Below the pieces are notes generated by a model that worked only from the letters and a program-made list of their open reading frames with translations, ran no database searches and had not been told where the DNA came from. A stretch of DNA of 64,000 bases, taken from positions 1 through 64,000 of the forward strand of contig JAJFHG010000064.1 of assembly GCA_021775735.1 (NCBI GenBank), written 5' to 3'. How positions within the stretch are numbered: position 1 is the first letter of the stretch; every line of letters begins with the position of its first letter. The stretch is from Hyphomicrobiaceae bacterium (GTDB lineage Bacteria; Pseudomonadota; Alphaproteobacteria; Rhizobiales; Hyphomicrobiaceae). Positions 62,082-64,000 of the stretch are shown here, piece by piece. The translations under genes were made by a program, and so were the position numbers.

Positions 62082-63374
62082 ATGGCAAACGTCGTTGTTG
62101 TCGGCGCCCAATGGGGTGACGAGGGAAAAGGTAAGATCGTTGATTGGCTATCAGAGCGTGCCGATGTTGTGGTGCGCTTTCAAGGCGGTCATAATGCTGG
62201 CCACACACTCGTCATTGATGGCGTGACTTACAAACTATCTCTATTGCCATCAGGCGTCGTGCGCCCTGGAAAAATTGGTGTGATCGGTAATGGCGTTGTC
62301 ATTGATCCGTGGGCTTTGCTGAGCGAGATTGAAAAGCTTGGGCAACAAGGTGTGCACATTACCAGCGAGAACCTTCGCATCGCAGAAAATGCAACGCTGA
62401 TTCTGCCGCTCCATCGCGAGCTTGATATGATGCGTGAAGCAGCTGCTGGGAAAGGCAAAATCGGCACGACGGGACGCGGGATTGGTCCAGCTTATGAAGA
62501 CAAAGTGGGTCGGCGCGCTATCCGTGTGCAGGACCTTAAAAACATCGCGACGCTTGGCTCCAAGGTGGACCGCATTCTGGTGCATCACAACGCGTTGCGT
62601 AAGGGCTTAGGTGAAGCCCTGGTCTCGCCGCAGAAATTGATGGCGGACCTTAAAGAGGTGGCACCCAAGATTCTGCCTTTTATTGATAGCGCTTGGAGCT
62701 TCCTGGATGAGGCGCGTAGGGCAGGCAAGCGGATCTTGTTTGAAGGTGCCCAAGGTGCCCTTCTTGATATCGACCACGGCACGTATCCATTTGTAACCTC
62801 GTCGAACACGGTCGCAGCGCAAGCTGCAACGGGTTCGGGTGTTGGTCCACGTTCTGTCGGGTATGTGTTGGGCATTGCAAAAGCCTATACGACCCGTGTT
62901 GGTGAAGGCCCATTTCCAACTGAACTTGATGATGACGTGGGCAATCGGCTTGGTGAGCGTGGCCATGAGTTTGGCACAGTCACAGGACGAAAACGTCGTT
63001 GTGGTTGGTTTGATGCCGTGCTGGTCAGTCAGGTCTGCAAGGTGTCTGGGATCGACGGCATTGCTCTCACCAAACTGGACGTGCTTGACGGCTTTGAGGA
63101 ACTCAAGGTGTGTGTGGGCTATCGCTGTGAAGGCGAAGACCTTGATCGCTTGCCCGCCGGGCAAAATGCTCAGTCGAAGATTGAGCCAGTGTGGGAAACA
63201 CTAGAGGGCTGGTCGCAATCAACGTGCGGTGCGCGCAGTTGGGCCGACCTACCTGCCCAAGCGGTCAAGTATGTGCGCCGCGTGGAAGAGCTGATCGGTT
63301 GTCCGGTGACCCTGTTGTCAACATCGCCAGAGCGCGAGGACACGATATTGATGCGCGATCCGTTCGCCGACTAG
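62082..63374 (+). CDS. purA: Adenylosuccinate synthase
   Basis: Makes adenylosuccinate from IMP and aspartate in AMP synthesis. The 430-residue protein has the GTP-binding start [69 protein letters not shown] and [15 protein letters not shown] are in the right order. AAGGA lies 6 bases before the ATG. Full length. Confidence 0.97.
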   Translation: MANVVVVGAQWGDEGKGKIVDWLSERADVVVRFQGGHNAGHTLVIDGVTYKLSLLPSGVVRPGKIGVIGNGVVIDPWALLSEIEKLGQQGVHITSENLRIAENATLILPLHRELDMMREAAAGKGKIGTTGRGIGPAYEDKVGRRAIRVQDLKNIATLGSKVDRILVHHNALRKGLGEALVSPQKLMADLKEVAPKILPFIDSAWSFLDEARRAGKRILFEGAQGALLDIDHGTYPFVTSSNTVAAQAATGSGVGPRSVGYVLGIAKAYTTRVGEGPFPTELDDDVGNRLGERGHEFGTVTGRKRRCGWFDAVLVSQVCKVSGIDGIALTKLDVLDGFEELKVCVGYRCEGEDLDRLPAGQNAQSKIEPVWETLEGWSQSTCGARSWADLPAQAVKYVRRVEELIGCPVTLLSTSPEREDTILMRDPFAD

Positions 63375-63428
63375 ATGAAACCGCTTCCAACAATAGGACT
63401 TGGCTAGGCGGATAAGGTGCACTGCAGC

Positions 63429-64000
63429 TTAGAGGACGTTGCCAAAGATCTGTTTGCAGGCATCTGGATAGGAAGACCAGGTTGTGAGCGCACAGACGTC
63501 GGTTTGCTGCATGAGTTGCACAATATTGGTGTCGAATTTTACAATCCCAGACGTCGCTGATGCAATGTAAATGACGGCGGCTGCCGCTAATGATGCCGCA
63601 AGCGCACGCATGTTGCCAAAATCTTTTGCCGGGCGCGGTGCAATGTGGGCGATCTTCTCGACAGCGAAGCCAGCATCTACGGCCCCCATTGGAAGAAACG
63701 AAGTCGTTACGTCACGATGCACGATGTCGTCCAGGGAGCGCTCAATGTGCATCTCACGCGGCAAGTCGCGCATGGCGAGGTTGTTTAAAGTCGCCGCTGC
63801 TTTATCAATCGCGAGACCCTCAAAAATCAGCTTTTCATCAACAATTATTTCGCTTGCTGTGAAGTCAGGAGCTGTGTCCTCGCTGGCGCTCTCAAGCGGA
63901 ATAAGGTCGGGCTTGAGGGTGAAGGTCGTGTCCTTGATGTCGCGATTCTTACGTGTTTCTCTGGCAAAAGCCGTCAGATGACCTTTTGCCAGCACAGCAG
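63429..64000 (-). CDS. Unidentified protein with one membrane segment (5' end beyond window)
   Basis: The frame is open to the right edge, so the start may lie outside; a GTG at 63995 is the first possible start inside. At least 190 residues are visible. The first part is polar and acidic (TLKPDLIPLESASEDTAPDF, DLPREMHIERSLDDIVHRDV). A single hydrophobic segment follows near residues 129-148 (MRALAASLAAAAVIYIASAT). A short C-terminal part has two Cys (VCALTTWSSYPDACKQIFGN) and would be periplasmic if the N-terminus is cytoplasmic. Family not recognised. Convergent with purA. Confidence 0.72.
   Translation of the reverse strand, partial: AVLAKGHLTAFARETRKNRDIKDTTFTLKPDLIPLESASEDTAPDFTASEIIVDEKLIFEGLAIDKAAATLNNLAMRDLPREMHIERSLDDIVHRDVTTSFLPMGAVDAGFAVEKIAHIAPRPAKDFGNMRALAASLAAAAVIYIASATSGIVKFDTNIVQLMQQTDVCALTTWSSYPDACKQIFGNVL

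Noticed and set aside
1-64000. tRNA, rRNA, CRISPR arrays, integrases, transposases and prophage genes
   Set aside because: I searched gaps for T-loop sequences, regular repeats and characteristic proteins and found none that could be supported.

Overview
The window looks like a chromosomal segment of an alphaproteobacterium of the order Hyphomicrobiales (Rhizobiales) or a close relative. Evidence: the cluster ybgC-tolQRAB-pal-cpoB-tilS-ftsH-folP-glmM, the serC-serA-(muiA)-purA block, a free-standing NDUFA12-type complex I accessory gene followed by a DUF2155 gene, a DUF4164-zapA-6S RNA-fau block, and a B12-dependent class II ribonucleotide reductase. Base composition is moderately GC-rich by eye (not calculated). 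Almost everything is ordinary core genome. I saw no phage, integrase, transposase, CRISPR array, rRNA or tRNA.

Layout. 1-7.1 kb: end of a gamma-glutamyltransferase gene, an exported msrB-msrA pair, sfsA, a molybdopterin-binding-domain gene, an RlpA-like barrel protein and a very acidic protein of unknown role. 7.2-12.4 kb: nrdJ, with a compact single-gene cassette (ImmA/IrrE-type protease) at its 3' end between two 73-bp near-identical copies of the nrdJ tail, and two NrdR-type boxes upstream. 12.6-22.2 kb: small housekeeping genes (NDUFA12, DUF2155, HI0933-type flavoprotein, fabI and a phosphatase, pdxH, suhB-like, SEL1-repeat, thiE-like). 22.5-30 kb: an L,D-transpeptidase, class I aldolase, an outer-membrane barrel, a TetR regulator with paired operators facing a small membrane protein, a DUF6644/DUF6152 pair, and gap with a hairpin that covers its ribosome-binding site. 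30-39 kb: zapA, 6S RNA, fau, yebC and the ruvC-ruvA-ruvB set interrupted by two PilZ genes. 39-53 kb: the Tol-Pal envelope system with an extra OmpA/Pal-like gene and a 40-residue lipoprotein, then tilS, ftsH, folP and a Gly-Tyr repeat protein. 53-64 kb: glmM, two outer-membrane barrels, serC, serA, a MuiA-family protein, purA and the beginning of an unidentified membrane-anchored protein.

How it works together: much of the region serves the envelope (Tol-Pal, GlmM, FabI, L,D-transpeptidase, RlpA-like, beta-barrels, FtsH, Msr repair), DNA synthesis and repair (NrdJ, RuvABC), and folate, serine and purine metabolism (FolP, Fau, SerC, SerA, PurA).

The most unusual structure is the nrdJ tail cassette. 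A 942-bp insert holding one gene sits exactly between two copies of the last 22 codons of nrdJ. The two copies differ at three bases, all in third codon positions and all silent. This resembles site-specific integration into a gene 3' end that restores the host gene, but no recombinase is present. Functions here come from reading the translated sequence and family motifs; no database search was run.
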